A DNA stretch of 64,000 nucleotides. It comes from Myrmaecium sp. VS I D KN 1 (lineage: Eukaryota; Ascomycota; Dothideomycetes; Valsariales; Valsariaceae). The notes beneath the pieces are model-generated. The model had not been told where the DNA came from. It worked only from the letters and a program-made list of their open reading frames with translations, and did no database searches. Location: positions 248,001 through 312,000 of the forward strand of contig JADQAV010000044.1 in assembly GCA_019775845.1 (NCBI GenBank), read 5' to 3'. Positions 46,221 to 58,547 of this stretch are shown here, piece by piece; the stretch's first letter is position 1, and every line of letters begins with the position of its first letter. The translations under genes and the position numbers were made by a program.

Positions 46221-48832
46221 ATGCCTATATTTCATGACTACGACGAATACCCGCCCGACCGCAACCTCCGTGGCGCTGCCGAGACCGATGCCGGACATCA
46301 AGGGAATAGGCACCGCCTCGACGGCCCTGGCGGCCGCGCTGGCTTTACCAGAGAGGGATTGGCCTTTGAGCCGACCAAAAGCACCATTTCCGCATCTGTC
46401 ACGAACACGGAGGCCGTCAGCGAGGAGTGGTCGCCGACTGTGGATCGAGGGGAGCTGATTGAGCGGATCAAGAGGACGCAGAGTCCGACGTGGCCTGCGC
46501 TGCAAATGGTGAGTGGAAGAGACTCGTGCTGCACGGTGGAAAAGCTTCGATGTCTTGGAATGAAACGAACATCTCCATCAGAGCTCTGCTATGCCCGAGC
46601 TTCTGGACGAGGGCATGAAAGTGGCAAACTGTACGCCTGCGGACTCTGAAAGCAGGCATTGCGGGATGACCGTGCACCATTCTCTCACTCTTGCAAAGAC
46701 CAGAAATGCCCGGAATCTGTCTGGAGCTCGTCGTCGTACCGGTACTAACAGACTCACAGCGACAGAGCCCTCGAGACGACGCCAACTCCCGGCCGACCAC
46801 CCCCAAGCGCCCCAAAACCCCGAAATCGTCCACCCCGGAGAAGGAGATGCGAGAGATCATGGGCAGCCAAGAAGTGCAAGGAGAACAGAACGCTGCTGGT
46901 TTACAGATTGAACGGCCTAGGTCTGCACTGCACTCGGGCGACTTTCGGTCTGATAAGGAAGCTTCAAGCTATGGACCCAACGAGTACCACACGCCCATCT
47001 CGACATCGCCAGTCGCCCCGTGGCACCCAGACTTCCTAGGTCCAAGAGCAACACTCCCGCAGCTGGAACAGAGTTATGCTGCGCGGGAACCCTTCGAGGT
47101 CGAAGCCCGCCGTGCACGCGCCCGGGCAGCCTCACACTCCCACTCCAGCCTGCCGAATCGCTTTGTCCTACTTCCTCCTACCAGCCCTCTCGTCTTTCAG
47201 TCCAACAACCCAGACCTTGACTTTAGCCTGCGCAGCCCGGAGCAGGAGAACCGCCGCCACACCTTTTCGCCTCACTCTTTCCAAACCTACCGCTCCTCCC
47301 CCTTCGACCACCGTACCCACTCCACCACCCACACATCCAGCCTTCGCCGGGAAGGAACCTATCCCTACCAAGCCCACCAACCTCGCCGCTCCATTACCAA
47401 CCTCAACAGCCTCCACTCCTCACCCTCACCCATCCCTCGCTCCCGCCGACCCTCCGTCTCTGCTAATGAAAGTTCCCCCCTTTCTCACGCCTCTAGTCTC
47501 GTCATCCGCTACGAGGAGTCCCTCATCCGCGGCCGTATGTCCACCACGCCCTCGAAACCGCTCAAATTCATGGCGCAGATCGGCGTGTTGGGCAAGGGCA
47601 ACTGCAAGCCGAGCCTGCGATGTCCTCCGCACGTAAGCGTGCCGTTCCCGGTCGTGTTCTTCAGCTATCCACACGGCAACGGGCGGATCAGCGATGACAC
47701 TCCGTACCCGTATCTCGGAATCATTGACCTTCAGCACGAGCTGCCGCCGTACACGGAGCCCGAGGGACCGCGTCGTCGGCGCCACCATCACTACCACTCC
47801 GCCTTCCACCACGGCGACGAGACGGTATCCATCCCAGACGTAGACACACGCCAACGGCGCGCGGCGAAGCAGCATCTCCGGCGGCAGAACAGTACCGGTG
47901 GCGGCGGTGGAAACGGGGGCGGATCAGGGGCCAGCGGCGGCGGTGGCGGCGCGACGACGCCGAAAGCCCCGCCGGGCGGCTGTTACCGGATCCCGCAGCA
48001 GGGCCAGCTGCAGATCGTGGTGAAGAACCCGAACAAGACAGCGGTGAAGCTATACCTGGTGCCGTACGACCTGTCGGATATGGAGCCGGGGACGAAGACG
48101 TTCATCCGACAGCGGTCGTATTCGGCGGGGCCTGTGGTGGATGGGATCAGCGGCGCGGGGCGACAATCGGCGGCGGAGGACCGCCCGAAGCTGCGCTACC
48201 TGATCCACCTGAACATCTGCTGCCCGTCCCGCGGCCGGTTCTTCCTGTGGAAAGAGGTTCGGGTCGTGTTCGCGAACCGGGTGCCGGACGGGAAGGAGCG
48301 GTTGCGGAATGAAGTCCAGATGCCGGAGCCGCGGTACAGCGTGTGGAGACCTGGGGCGAAGGATGGTGGGGCGACGTCGGGAGAGCTACGGCATGGGGAG
48401 GGCATGGCTGCTGATGCTGGTCGTAGCACGGCGGCGTCGAGCTTGGGCGACGAAGAGCGCCGGTTGCGCTCGCGGAAGGAAGAGATCGCCTGGCGAAGGA
48501 GGAGCGCGGGGGTGTATGGGCCGGGAAGCGGCAATGCTGCTGCTACTACTGGGCAAGGCTGGGACGGTTTGGATTGGCGGCGTGGAGGCTTCGGGCTGGA
48601 CTCGGCGGTTGTGGAGAGTCGACCGGAGAGTCGGGATGGAGGGCATGCGGATACGAATGGGGATACGGATGGGGATCGGCAGATGTGGGATTGGGAGAAG
48701 GAGGAGGTGAGGCGTGCGGAAGTAAGGGAGGGAGAGGGCTTGCTGGCGAGGAGGTTGAGGGGGTTGGGGGTGGATGGGGAGGGGGATGGGGATGGGGATG
48801 GGGATGGGGATGGGGATGATATGGAAGAGTGA
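46221..48832 (+). CDS. Atos/FAM214-type conserved protein (DUF4210 plus Chromosome_seg domains)
   Basis: This family spans fungi to animals (human ATOSA/ATOSB); its molecular role in fungi is not settled. Exon 1 is 46221-46508 (MPIFHDYDEYPP.. to SPTWPALQM, strong GTGAGT donor). The main exon is 46760-48832, preceded by TACTAAC and CAG. Joining these is in phase and gives 786 aa. The first conserved domain lies near residue 350 (YEESLIRGRMSTTPSKPLKF, then AQIGVLGKGNCKPSLRCPPH). The second spans about 505-620 (GQLQIVVKNPNKTAVKLYLV, SDMEPGTKTFIRQRSYS, NICCPSRGRFFLWKEVRVVF). A Gly-rich insert sits between them. The tail ends in a Gly-Asp repeat coded by a 6-base microsatellite. The 251-base first intron may hide a small exon near 46582, so the N-terminal structure is uncertain. 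Confidence 0.85.
48783..48818. repeat. 6-bp tandem repeat (GATGGG)n inside a coding region
   Basis: About six copies code for alternating Gly-Asp at the C-terminus of the Atos-like protein. Length variation here would stay in frame. Confidence 0.9.
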
Positions 48833-49498
48833 AGGCTGAGGGATTGTTTTTCGTCGCGTCGGATTTTGTCGGTGTGGGTTTGTGAAGGCCGGCTTTCCTT
48901 TTATCCTTTTCCTTCCTCACATATGGAGTTATTATTCGGTTCTGGAATTTTTGGGGGTTTAGGAGTGGGTTGGGAAGGTATTTGAATTCCTCTTTTCTTC
49001 TTCTTCTTCTGCTTCTTTTTGGCTTGGGTTCCTTGATATAGGGTCTTGGGAAGGTGGGAATGTGTGTATGTAGGAAGGAAGGGAATCTGGTGGGTGTATA
49101 TACATACCCCCAGTGTATATGCTACTGTGTCTATATTTTAGATATGGTGTTCAACGTTTCTCTCTTTCTCTATCCTTTCTTCCTTTCGCTTCCCTTCGTT
49201 TGCTTTTCCTTTACTTCCTTCCTTGCTTCCAGGTCTACTGAGAATGGGGAGAAGGTGGCGCATCATGCCATATTATAACGCTAGAGAGTATATTTTATAT
49301 ATTATATCATCGTGTACCTACTTGTTGCTCTTCTCCGCTGTGGGTTTCTCTTTTCTTCGTTTGGGAGGCTCCTGGGGAAAAGGGGGGAGGAGAAGGGACA
49401 TAGCTAGAGATTTATGGAGTTTTCTGATATGTTTGAAGGAAAAGGAATGATAAACCTCATCCTTCAGTTCTTTCTCTAGGTATATCTATCTCCTGGGT

Positions 49499-49531
49499 GG
49501 GGGGGGGGGGGGGGGGAAATTTAAATTTTNN

Positions 49532-49562
<31 letters not shown>

Positions 49563-49573
49563 ATTTAAATTTT
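49499..49573. other. Two-N gap flanked by homopolymers and a repeated 13-mer
   Basis: The order is 18 G, AAATTTAAATTTT, NN, 29 C, then AAATTTAAATTTT again. The 12-base core AAATTTAAATTT is its own reverse complement. The same 13-mer on both sides of the gap beside opposite homopolymers suggests contig ends joined by scaffolding and possibly artefactual homopolymer extension, rather than true sequence. Confidence 0.85.
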
Positions 49574-50253
49574 ATAGGATTCAATCATTCTCTTTATGCG
49601 TAACCATTTTTATATATCTTTTTTTTTCTGATTTTTTCTTTTTCTGTTCCCGACTCTCAAATTGCTCCTAAGGGATATCTTTTGGGGTTATGTGCACTGG
49701 ACACCGAGCAGTTTTTCGTCGTCGGTGCTCTGCATCATGGCATGTTACTTGCTAGCCCAGACCGGTCTCGTTGCAGTGGAGGTGCAGAGGGGGTTGATGT
49801 CGATCAGTGCCGTCTACTCCGTATACGAGTGAGCTACAAGGTTCTCTCCCCTCTCAAAAATTATTCTGCATGTTTTCATTCCTCCCTTACGATGGATCAT
49901 GTATGCATGGCAGCGGTGTATGTATCCGTGTCGGGCTCTCAGAGGTTCTGCTTGTGGTGTCTACATCTGGTCGTAGGTGGTGGGATGGTGGATGGTGGTT
50001 GGCGGGGATGATAATCGTGACGGTGATGTAATACAGCCTGACCAGCTAGGCAGAAGCACCGCTCACCTTCGGCCTCAGGCAGGAATGCTTTACTAACCGC
50101 CTCCGCCAATCAGCGGCTCGGTGGGATGAGAAGGTGACGGGCAAGCGAACGGCGAACCCCGCTAAGGCCCGCCCAGGCCGCACCACCACACCCACCACGC
50201 ACCAAATTCTTTTTCCCGCCAGCCGCTGGCCGCCTGCCCACCAACCGCGCCGG

Positions 50254-50327
50254 CCCCTCCCTCCTCTCTCTTCTTCTGCTGCTGCTCCTCCTCCTCCTCC
50301 CCCTCTTCTTCTTCCTCTCCACCCAAG
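50254..50327 (+). promoter_or_regulatory. Pyrimidine-rich tract before eft2
   Basis: A nearly pure C/T stretch, including CTCCTCCTCCTCC and CTTCTTCTTCC, lies about 250-320 bases before the eft2 ATG. CT-rich tracts upstream of the start are common in highly expressed fungal genes and can mark the core promoter. Confidence 0.5.
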
Positions 50328-50576
50328 TCCGACCCCCCTCCCACTTCACACCACAAGGGCTTCGAGGAGTTGCTTTTTTCCATCTCTCAACCCCCTTCCT
50401 GTCACCTGCTTGAATCCTCATTCAAACAGGCGCCTGAAGTTTTCTCTGCCGCTTTTTTCTCAAAAGCAGCCCCTCCACCGTCCTTGCGAAAGCGGGGTGT
50501 TACTTGAATCTCTCTTCAGCAGAGTTTTTTTTTACCCTGGTGGTTTTAACAGGAGAAATCCTTATACACCGTCAAG

Positions 50577-53503
50577 ATGGTTAAGTAAGTCGATATCGCT
50601 TTCCTCTCCTGCAGCAACAGCGTGCTGCTTCGTCTGTTGTCTCGTCTCTATTTTCCTCGGTGGCCCGACGTGTTCCTGTCCAATTCTCGCAGTCGAACTG
50701 CTTTGCGTGCGTCGCCCTTAGCTGGACAAATGCTGACATTTCTCTCCCTGTAGCTTCACCGTCGAGGAGGTACGTCGTGTCTATCATCACACTCGCCAGT
50801 CGCATCCCCATAGCCGCCAAACGGAAACCGGCTGCTTCCATGCGAAAAAATTATAATGTCGAGACTAACCCGCCCGTGCCATACAGATCCGTCAGTTGAT
50901 GGACCGTCCTGCCAATATCCGTAACATGTCGGTTATTGCGCACGGTAGGATTCCCCTCCTCTCATCCCACCTCGTGGATGACAAAGCTGATCACCAACGT
51001 TTACAGTCGATCACGGAAAGTCCACTCTGACCGACTCCCTTGTCCAGCGCGCCGGTATCATTTCCGCCGCCAAGGCTGGTGAGGCTCGTTTCACCGACAC
51101 TCGTCCCGACGAGCAGGAGCGTGGTGTCACCATCAAGTCCACCGCCATCTCCCTGTATGCCCAGCTGCAGGATGAGGAGGACCTCAAGGACATCCCCCTC
51201 AAGGTCGACAAGAACGACTTCTTGATCAACTTGATCGACTCCCCCGGTCACGTTGACTTCTCCTCCGAGGTCACCGCCGCCCTCCGTGTCACCGATGGTG
51301 CCCTTGTCGTCGTCGACACCATCGAGGGTGTCTGCGTCCAGACCGAGACCGTCCTGCGTCAGGCCCTTGGTGAGCGCATCAAGCCCGTCGTCGTCATCAA
51401 CAAGGTCGACCGTGCTCTTCTCGAGCTCCAGGTCAGCAAGGAGGACCTCTACCAGAACTTCTCCCGTGTCATCGAGTCCGTCAACGTCGTCATCGCCACC
51501 TACTTCGACAAGTCCCTCGGTGACGTCCAGGTCTACCCCGACCGCGGTACCGTCGCTTTCGGTTCCGGTCTCCACGGCTGGGCCTTCACCGTCCGCCAGT
51601 TCGCCACCCGTTACTCCAAGAAGTTCGGTGTCGACAAGAACAAGATGATGGAGCGTCTCTGGGGCGACAACTTCTTCAACCCCAAGACCAAGAAGTGGAC
51701 CAAGACGGGCGGCGACGGCGTCGAGCGTGCCTTCAACCAGTTCATCCTCGACCCCATCTTCCGCATCTTCAACGCGGTCATGAACTTCAAGACCGACGAG
51801 ATCCCCAAGCTCCTCGAGAAGCTTGAGATCAAGCTCACCAGCGACGAGAAGGACCTCGAGGGCAAGCAGCTCCTCAAGGTCGTCATGCGCAAGTTCTTGC
51901 CCGCCGCTGACGCCCTTTTGGAGATGATGGTTCTCCACCTTCCCTCCCCCGTCACCGCCCAGAAGTACCGTATGGAGACTCTGTACGAGGGTCCCCACGA
52001 CGACGAGAACGCCATCGGTATCCGTGATTGTGACCCCAAGGGTCCCCTCATGCTGTACGTCTCCAAGATGGTGCCGACCTCCGACAAGGGTCGTTTCTAC
52101 GCCTTCGGTCGTGTCTTCTCCGGTACCGTCCGCTCCGGTCTCAAGGTCCGCATCCAGGGCCCCAACTACACCCCTGGCAAGAAGGAGGACCTGTTCATCA
52201 AGGCCGTTCAGCGTACCATTCTCATGATGGGTCGTTTCGTCGAGCCCATCGAGGATGTCCCCGCCGGTAACATCCTTGGTCTCGTCGGTATCGACCAGTT
52301 CTTGCTCAAGTCTGGTACCCTCACCACCAACGAGAACGCCCACAACATGAAGGTCATGAAGTTCTCCGTCTCCCCCGTCGTCCAGCGTTCCGTCGAGGTA
52401 AAGAACGCCCAGGATCTGCCCAAGCTTGTCGAGGGTCTCAAGCGTCTCTCCAAGTCCGACCCCTGTGTCCTGACCTACATCTCCGAGTCCGGTGAGCACG
52501 TCGTCGCCGGTGCCGGTGAGTTGCACTTGGAGATCTGCTTGAAGGATCTCGAGGAGGACCACGCCGGTGTGCCCCTCCGCATCTCCGACCCCGTCGTCCA
52601 GTACCGTGAGACCGTCACCGCGGACTCCAGGATCACTGCCCTGTCCAAGTCCCCCAACAAGCACAACCGTCTCTACGTCACCGCCACTCCCCTCAGCGAG
52701 GAGGTCTCTGCCGCCATCGAGTCCGGCAAGATCGGTCCCCGTGACGACTTCAAGGCCCGTGCCCGTATCCTCGCTGACGAGTACGGCTGGGATGTCACCG
52801 ACGCCCGTAAGATTTGGTGCTTCGGTCCCGACACCAACGGTGCCAACTTGTTGGTCGACCAGACCAAGGCCGTTCAGTACCTGAACGAAATCAAGGATTC
52901 CGTCGTCTCCGGTTTCCAGTGGGCCACCAAGGAAGGTCCCATCGCCGAGGAGCCCATGCGCTCCATCCGCTTCAACATCCTCGATGTTACCCTCCACGCC
53001 GATGCCATTCACCGTGGTGGTGGGCAGATCATCCCCACCGCTCGTCGTGTCCTGTATGCCGCCACTCTCTTGGCCGAGCCCGGTCTCCTCGAGCCCGTCT
53101 ACCTCGTCGACATCCAGGTGCCCGAGCAGGCCATGGGTGGTATCTACGGTGTCCTCACCCGCCGTCGTGGTCACGTCTTCGAGGAGTCCCAGCGTCCTGG
53201 TACCCCTCTCTTCAACGTCAGGGCCTACCTTCCCGTCAACGAGTCCTTCGGTTTCACCGCCGATCTCCGCTCCAACACCGCTGGTCAGGCCTTCCCTCAG
53301 CTTGTCTTCGACCACTGGCAGCTTCTGCCTGGTGGCTCTCCTCTTGACAAGACTACTATGACCGGTAAGATTGTCGAGGACATGCGTAAGAGGAAGGGTA
53401 TCAAGCCTGAAGTTCCCGGCTACGAGAACGTAAGTTTATCCCATGTCTTTTCTCTTCTCACTCGCATACTAATGCCTTCGTATAGTACTACGACAAGTTG
53501 TAA
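50577..53503 (+). CDS. eft2: Translation elongation factor 2 (eEF2), 840 aa
   Basis: eEF2 is the GTPase that translocates the ribosome along mRNA. Exons are 50577-50584 (8 nt), 50754-50769 (16 nt), 50887-50944, 51007-53429 and 53486-53503 (18 nt, coding YYDKL and stop). The P-loop AHVDHGKST spans the third intron. Switch regions and G motifs follow: [25 protein letters not shown] and NKVDR. Domain IV carries [15 protein letters not shown], with His696 the diphthamide site targeted by diphtheria-type toxins. Length equals that of other fungal eEF2. Codon choice is extremely biased to C-ending codons, as expected for a very highly expressed gene. Three introns lie within the first 28 codons. 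Confidence 0.98.
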
Positions 53504-54262
53504 AGGAATGCTATCCGGCGTGATGGATTTCTTTATTGTTCCGGTCTCGAGCATTGTGAGCGTTATTACTCGCATCACTCGCCATCGGACGTCATCCCCC
53601 CGTCCGATGAGGAAGACACTCAGGATCTCGGTATGATCTTCACGGGCTGGGGTTTGGCGTCTGAAAAAACGACGGAAGCCTACGGTAGAAAAAAGCTCGA
53701 GTTTGAACGATTCCCACAGGCACGAGATATGCGCTTGATGTCCTTTTCCTCTTTGCATCTTTCTCATTTTTTGTGTAGCTATGGAGTAGAAATGAAACGA
53801 CATGAACACATCTGACCTTCTTTGTGGTGAATTTGACGTGTGCGATACACAAATGTGCTTCTGTGACCCTGTGACGTTGTCGACCAATAACGAGTATCCT
53901 TGAGGTGTGAAGTCATCTTGTGGTTGTGACTCGGTGGAACATGCATGCCAAGACTTTCTGGGAGCTCCATGGGCCGCAATTTTCCCCGGCCGTTTGCTCG
54001 TAGGTAGCAACCTAGCCATCGACCACGGAACTTCAGCCGCTTCACCTCAACTTCTTCATACCATTCCTGCAACGCCCAGTCTTTTGCCCTCGTGTACCGC
54101 GACGTGACCTTCGCATGCGAAGCAGTTGCCACCGAGAGTGATCGCATTCTTCGTGTGCTATTCGAGGACGTCGGGCTTCGCCCTTTCGCGTTTGTGCAAC
54201 CGCTTTCCCTCTTATCTCCTTCTTCTCCACCCTCTGTCTCGTGCCGCGTCACCGACGACAGG
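53504..54262. other. Spacer between eft2 and the RBM26/27-type gene
   Basis: About 760 bases with the eft2 3' region and the next promoter. The frame open upstream of 54263 has an ATG at 54092, but the family's usual start is the later one. I see nothing else. Confidence 0.6.
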
Positions 54263-56992
54263 ATGCGCATCGCCGAAGCGGACGTGCCCTTCCTGAAGGG
54301 CTGGTTGGTCCAGCGACTGGAGGACATCTCGGACGCGGACTCGGACGTGCTGGCCGACTACGTGCTGGCGCTCGTGCGCAGCGAGGAGGAGGACGAGAGC
54401 ATCCGGGAGAACTGCCTGAGCAACTTGGAGGACTTTCTGCGAGAGCGTGAGTTGAGGCGCTTTCCTTTCCTTTGCTGTGGACGGCCGGTTGCTAACGAGT
54501 TTCGATCGATGGCGCAGATACGGCTAGCTTCGTCGATGAAATCCTGAACGTCATCCGCACCCGGGCATACCATCCTGACGCCGCCGCGCAACAGCAGTCT
54601 GCTCCCGCCGCCGCTGCAGCTCCGACGGCCCCGAGCGCCTCCGCGTCGACCTTCAACCCCGCCGCGTCCGCCTTCGTGCCCTCCGGTCCGTCGTTCAACC
54701 CCCCGACCGGTCCTTCCGCCGAGGCGAACGCGCATGCGCCGCTGGGTAGCTTGCAGAACGGACAGTCGCGGAAGCGCGGGTTCAACGACCGCGAAGGCAG
54801 CCAGCCGCACGATAGCAAGGACCCGCACTACGGCCGGGACAACCGGCAGATGAAGCAGATGCGTCGCGGTGGCGGCGCCGGCGGCGGACGTGGGGGCTTC
54901 GGTGGCGCTCGTCACGGCGGGTTTCCCGGTCAGGACCTCGGCATGGCTGCGTTTGGACAGCAGCCGATGGGCATACCGGCCGGCCCGCCTGGCTTCCCGC
55001 CGTTGGACCCGAGCAACCCGCTTGCGGCGATCATAATGATGCAGCAGATGGGGCTGGCGCCTCCGGGCATACCTCCGATACCGATGCCTGGCGCGGCGGA
55101 TGTGCTGCCGAAACGAACCGGCGAACGATGCCGCGACTATGATATAAAGGGTTTCTGTGCTCTCGGCGCGAACTGCCCCTACGAGCATGGCCCGACTGCA
55201 GAGGGTATGACGAACCGTTTTTCTTTCGACGATCTATCTTCTCGTTCTTTTCGCGGACGGAGCGCTGCAGGCCCGACATCCGAAAGCTTCGGTAGGCCGG
55301 ATGCGACTCCGTTCGGTTCCAGCGGCTTTAGCAGCACCCTTTTCAATTTAATTCCCAGTTTTCCTTAGCTTGACTTGTCGCTGCAGCAAAATACAACACT
55401 AACGCCCCCTTTAACCGTTGCAGAATACGATCCTAGTCGAGCCTCCGAAGGTCTGCTGCAAGCCAGCGGCCGCATGAACGGTCACCAGCACTCCGATCGC
55501 GGCGGTCGTGGACGCGGTCGTGGTGGCCGCGGCGACTACCGCGGTGGCGGTGCCGGCTTCACCCCGCGCAACCGCGCGCCCTTCTCGTCTACGCAGCCCA
55601 ATTTCGACCGCAGCAACACGTCCATCGTGGTGGAGCAGATTCCGGAGGAGAAGTTCAGCGAGGAGGCCGTGCGGGAGTTCTTCAGCGAGTTCGGCACGAT
55701 CCAGGAGGTGACGATGCAGAACAACCAGAGGCGCCTGGCGATCGTCAAGTACGAGGACTGGGCGTCGGCGAAGAAGGCGTACGAGAGTCCCAAGGTGGTC
55801 TTCGACAACCGGTTCGTGAAGGTGTACTGGTACCGGCCTGAACAACAACAGCAGGGCCACCGCCCGCGCGCGAGGAGCGAGGGCGTGACCGAGAAGAAGG
55901 ATGAGGAGATGATCGATCCGGAGGTGTTCGCGCAGCAGCAGATGGAGAAGCAGCGCCAGATGGAGGAGCGACAGCGGAAGTTGAAGGAGAACGAGGAGAA
56001 GAAGAAGGAGCTGGAGCGGAAGATGCTGGAGCAGGCCGTGGAGAGCCGACGGCTGATGGAGCGGCTGCGGGCGAAGATCGGCCAGTCGGCCACGCCGGAA
56101 CAGCAGCAGCAGCAGGCCTCCAGCGCGAACGGCGGCGCTGCCGATGCGGACCACGAGATGAGGGAGGGCAGCGACAGCGGAACCCCGAAACCGAGCAGTC
56201 AGACCGAAGCCCTCAAGGCCAAGCTCGCCGAGCTGGAAGCGGAGGCCCGGAGCATGGGTCTGAGCACGGCGGTCGACGATGCCTCGGCGACCGGTGGCTG
56301 GGCCCCTCGCGGTCGTGGCGGTTTCCGCGGACGCGGTCGGGGCGTGCCGCCGTTTGCGGCTGCGCGGGGACGGGGCCGTGGCCGGGCTGGCGCGTTCGTG
56401 GGTGCGACTCGCGGCGGTGTCAAGAGGTTGGACAATCGGCCGCGTCGGGTGGCGGTGGGAGGTGTGCCAGTCGGTGGGGAGAAGGATGAGGGGTTGAGGG
56501 AGTATCTTTTCGTGAGTGCATCCGGACTTTCCTTGTGTCTGTATCATCTGCTGACCGTGACTGCCAGAATAACTTTGATTTCGAGGCCATCGAGCCGCAC
56601 CCGGAGAAGCCGGACACGCAAGTTGTGGTGTTTAAGGAGCGTTATGTGGCGGAGAACGTGAGTCCCCTCACCCTTTCAGATACCTCCTTTTCCGATCAGA
56701 TCCGCTAACCCTTCCGCAGTTCATCTCCCAAGCCGCGCGCGAGATCCCCAAGGTGGGCAAGGTGGACCTGAGCTGGGTGGCGAACCCTCCTCTGGCCGTG
56801 GGCCCTGCCGTCAGCAGCCCGAACGCGAGTGGCGGAACGGATACGGCGATGGCTGGGGCGGAGTCGACGAATGGAGGAGCGGCCGGAACAGGACCTGGAC
56901 ACGCTGCTACTGCTGCTGCGGCTTCTTCGAAGGCGGAGATGGAGTATGATGTTGATGTTGTGGAGGAAGGGGAGGATCGGTGGGCGGCGTAG
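54263..56992 (+). CDS. RBM26/RBM27-type RNA-binding protein (PWI-like, CCCH finger, RRM), 773 aa
   Basis: Relatives (human RBM26/27, S. pombe Rmn1) work with nuclear RNA surveillance complexes around Mtr4-like helicases. Exons are 54263-54446, 54518-55204, 55424-56511, 56568-56657 and 56720-56992. The N-terminal PWI-like domain is LEDISDADSDVLADYVLALV to SFVDEIL (about 1-80). A CCCH zinc finger starts at Cys266 (C-x8-C-x5-C-x3-H, within CRDYDIKGFCALGANCPYEH). RG-rich and low-complexity linkers precede an RRM at about 355-430 (TSIVVEQIPEEKFSEE). A charged coiled coil follows (about 445-510), then an RG-rich stretch (GRGGFRGRGRG) and an acidic C-terminus. The 219-base second intron is unusually long, and read-through would give a finger-only product. 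Start chosen at MRIAEADVPFLKGW. Confidence 0.88.
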
Positions 56993-57708
56993 GTTTGTGG
57001 TTGGGAATCTCTGCGGCGCGGACCCGTTCATGGCTGATGATATGAGTGGAATTGTGAGGAAGGGGTTGAGGGTTGACGGGGGGATGGGGTGTGGGGAGGG
57101 AAGGGAGGAGAAAATGGGGGAATTGATGATGTGCTGTATGCTTTGCTTTGCTCTGCTCTTCTTCTTTTTATCTCTCTAGCTATCCTTTCCTTCCTTCAGC
57201 CATCTTTTCTCCCCGTCCCCTTTTGCCTCCCTCTTTTTTTTCTCTATTTGCCTTCGTTTTCTTTTCACTTTTTCATCACTTGTTACATATGAATCATGGT
57301 CCTCTCTTTCTCTCACATATGCTTAAAGCGCGAAGGGCGGGATTAAAATGTGATAGAATCTGTTCGTGTTAAGTTTGTGTTGCGATTATCATATTATTAT
57401 ACGTTTCGATGTCGAGTAGGTATCGAGGGTGAATGAGTGGAGGGAATGATATGATTCTCTTTCCCATTATTTCTTCCCTAGTCCTCTTATATTTGCGCTT
57501 GCTTCTTGCTTCTTACTCTTACTCCTCCTCTGGCTTCTTTAGCTTTAATATTCCTTGGGAGTCGAGACTGTGTGAGAGGGGTTGGGTATAGTGGAGGAGA
57601 GATGAAAAAGGTCAAGGGGATGGACAGATGGATGAAGGTGTGATAGGGAGAAGGAAGATAGGAGAGAGGTCTTCTTCGTCTTCATCCTCTTCCTGATTTC
57701 TCCTCTAT

Positions 57709-57752
57709 CTTTCTCTTCCTCTTTCTCTTTCTCTTTCTCTTTCTCTTTCTCT
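57709..57752. repeat. (CTTTCT)n microsatellite
   Basis: About seven copies of a six-base pyrimidine unit lie in non-coding DNA. On the minus strand they produce a spurious Glu-Lys frame. Confidence 0.9.
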
Positions 57753-58526
57753 TCCTCTTCCACTTCCCTTTCTTCCTTCCTTTCTCTCCGTCTCCCTTTT
57801 TCGTTTTTCTCTGCTCAGTAAGAACATGTACTTCTTTCCCTACGTTCGTATGTCTACTATCTGGCTTTGGCCAAATCTCCCTTCTATGGCTGAGATCAAT
57901 ATCTGCGTGCATGCGTACGGATCTGCGTATGGCTTGTATATCAATCCTCTTCTATAACGTATTCACCTATTGCTGTCTGAATCTGCGTCATTCTCCTTCT
58001 CTTTCCTCTTCTTCCTATTCCTCTATAACAATCCATCATTGCCGCCATGAAATCTCGCCCCTCTCCCCCCTCTGTGCCTCCTCCTGCCACCGTCGTCGTA
58101 GCTGCTCCCCCCATACAACCAAACACCCCGCGAGCAAACCAACCACAATCCCTACCTCCTCCACCTCTCCCCGCCATCCATCACCATCCCGCCATTTTCA
58201 ACGCCAAACAATCACTCTGTACGCCAGTCCAAGGAGAAAAAGTGTCGCCACCGCCGCCACCGTCTCCTTGGGCCCTGTCGCGGCTGCGGTGGTGGCTGGG
58301 ACGATCGCGTGGCAGTGCGATTTTCCGTTTTTGTTGTTGCTGGTGGTGTTGGAGGTAGAGTTGGACGGGGATTCGGCATCGGAGTCCAGTGGGGAGAGGA
58401 TGGGGTGGCGGGTTAGGGTGAACATGATGGTTGTTTGTCTGGTTGTCGTTCTCTTTCGCTCGTTCTTTCTTTTTGTTTTGAGGTTGTTTTTGGGGGTTGA
58501 GGCTGACGGTGGGCTGGTTTCCCTCG

Positions 58527-58547
58527 TTTTTTTTTTTTTTTTTTTTT
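58527..58547. repeat. Poly-T run (21 T)
   Basis: An uninterrupted run in a non-coding spacer. Confidence 0.95.

Larger units (their letters stand above)
48833..50576. other. Spacer with assembly gap, upstream region of eft2
   Basis: About 1.7 kb with no supported gene. It contains the homopolymer-flanked gap at 49499-49573, a TACTCCGTA word near 49815 and the pyrimidine-rich tract before eft2. Confidence 0.7.

Noticed and set aside
50991-53315. 774-codon open frame antisense to eft2
   Set aside because: It mirrors the extreme C-ending codon bias of eft2, which removes stops on the other strand. The translation is a monotonous Gly/Val/Asp/Leu/Glu mix with no family resemblance.
54092-54262. 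Upstream ATG extending the RBM26/27-type protein by 57 residues
   Set aside because: The family usually begins at the downstream MRxxExDxPFLKxW block, and the extra residues have no conserved features.
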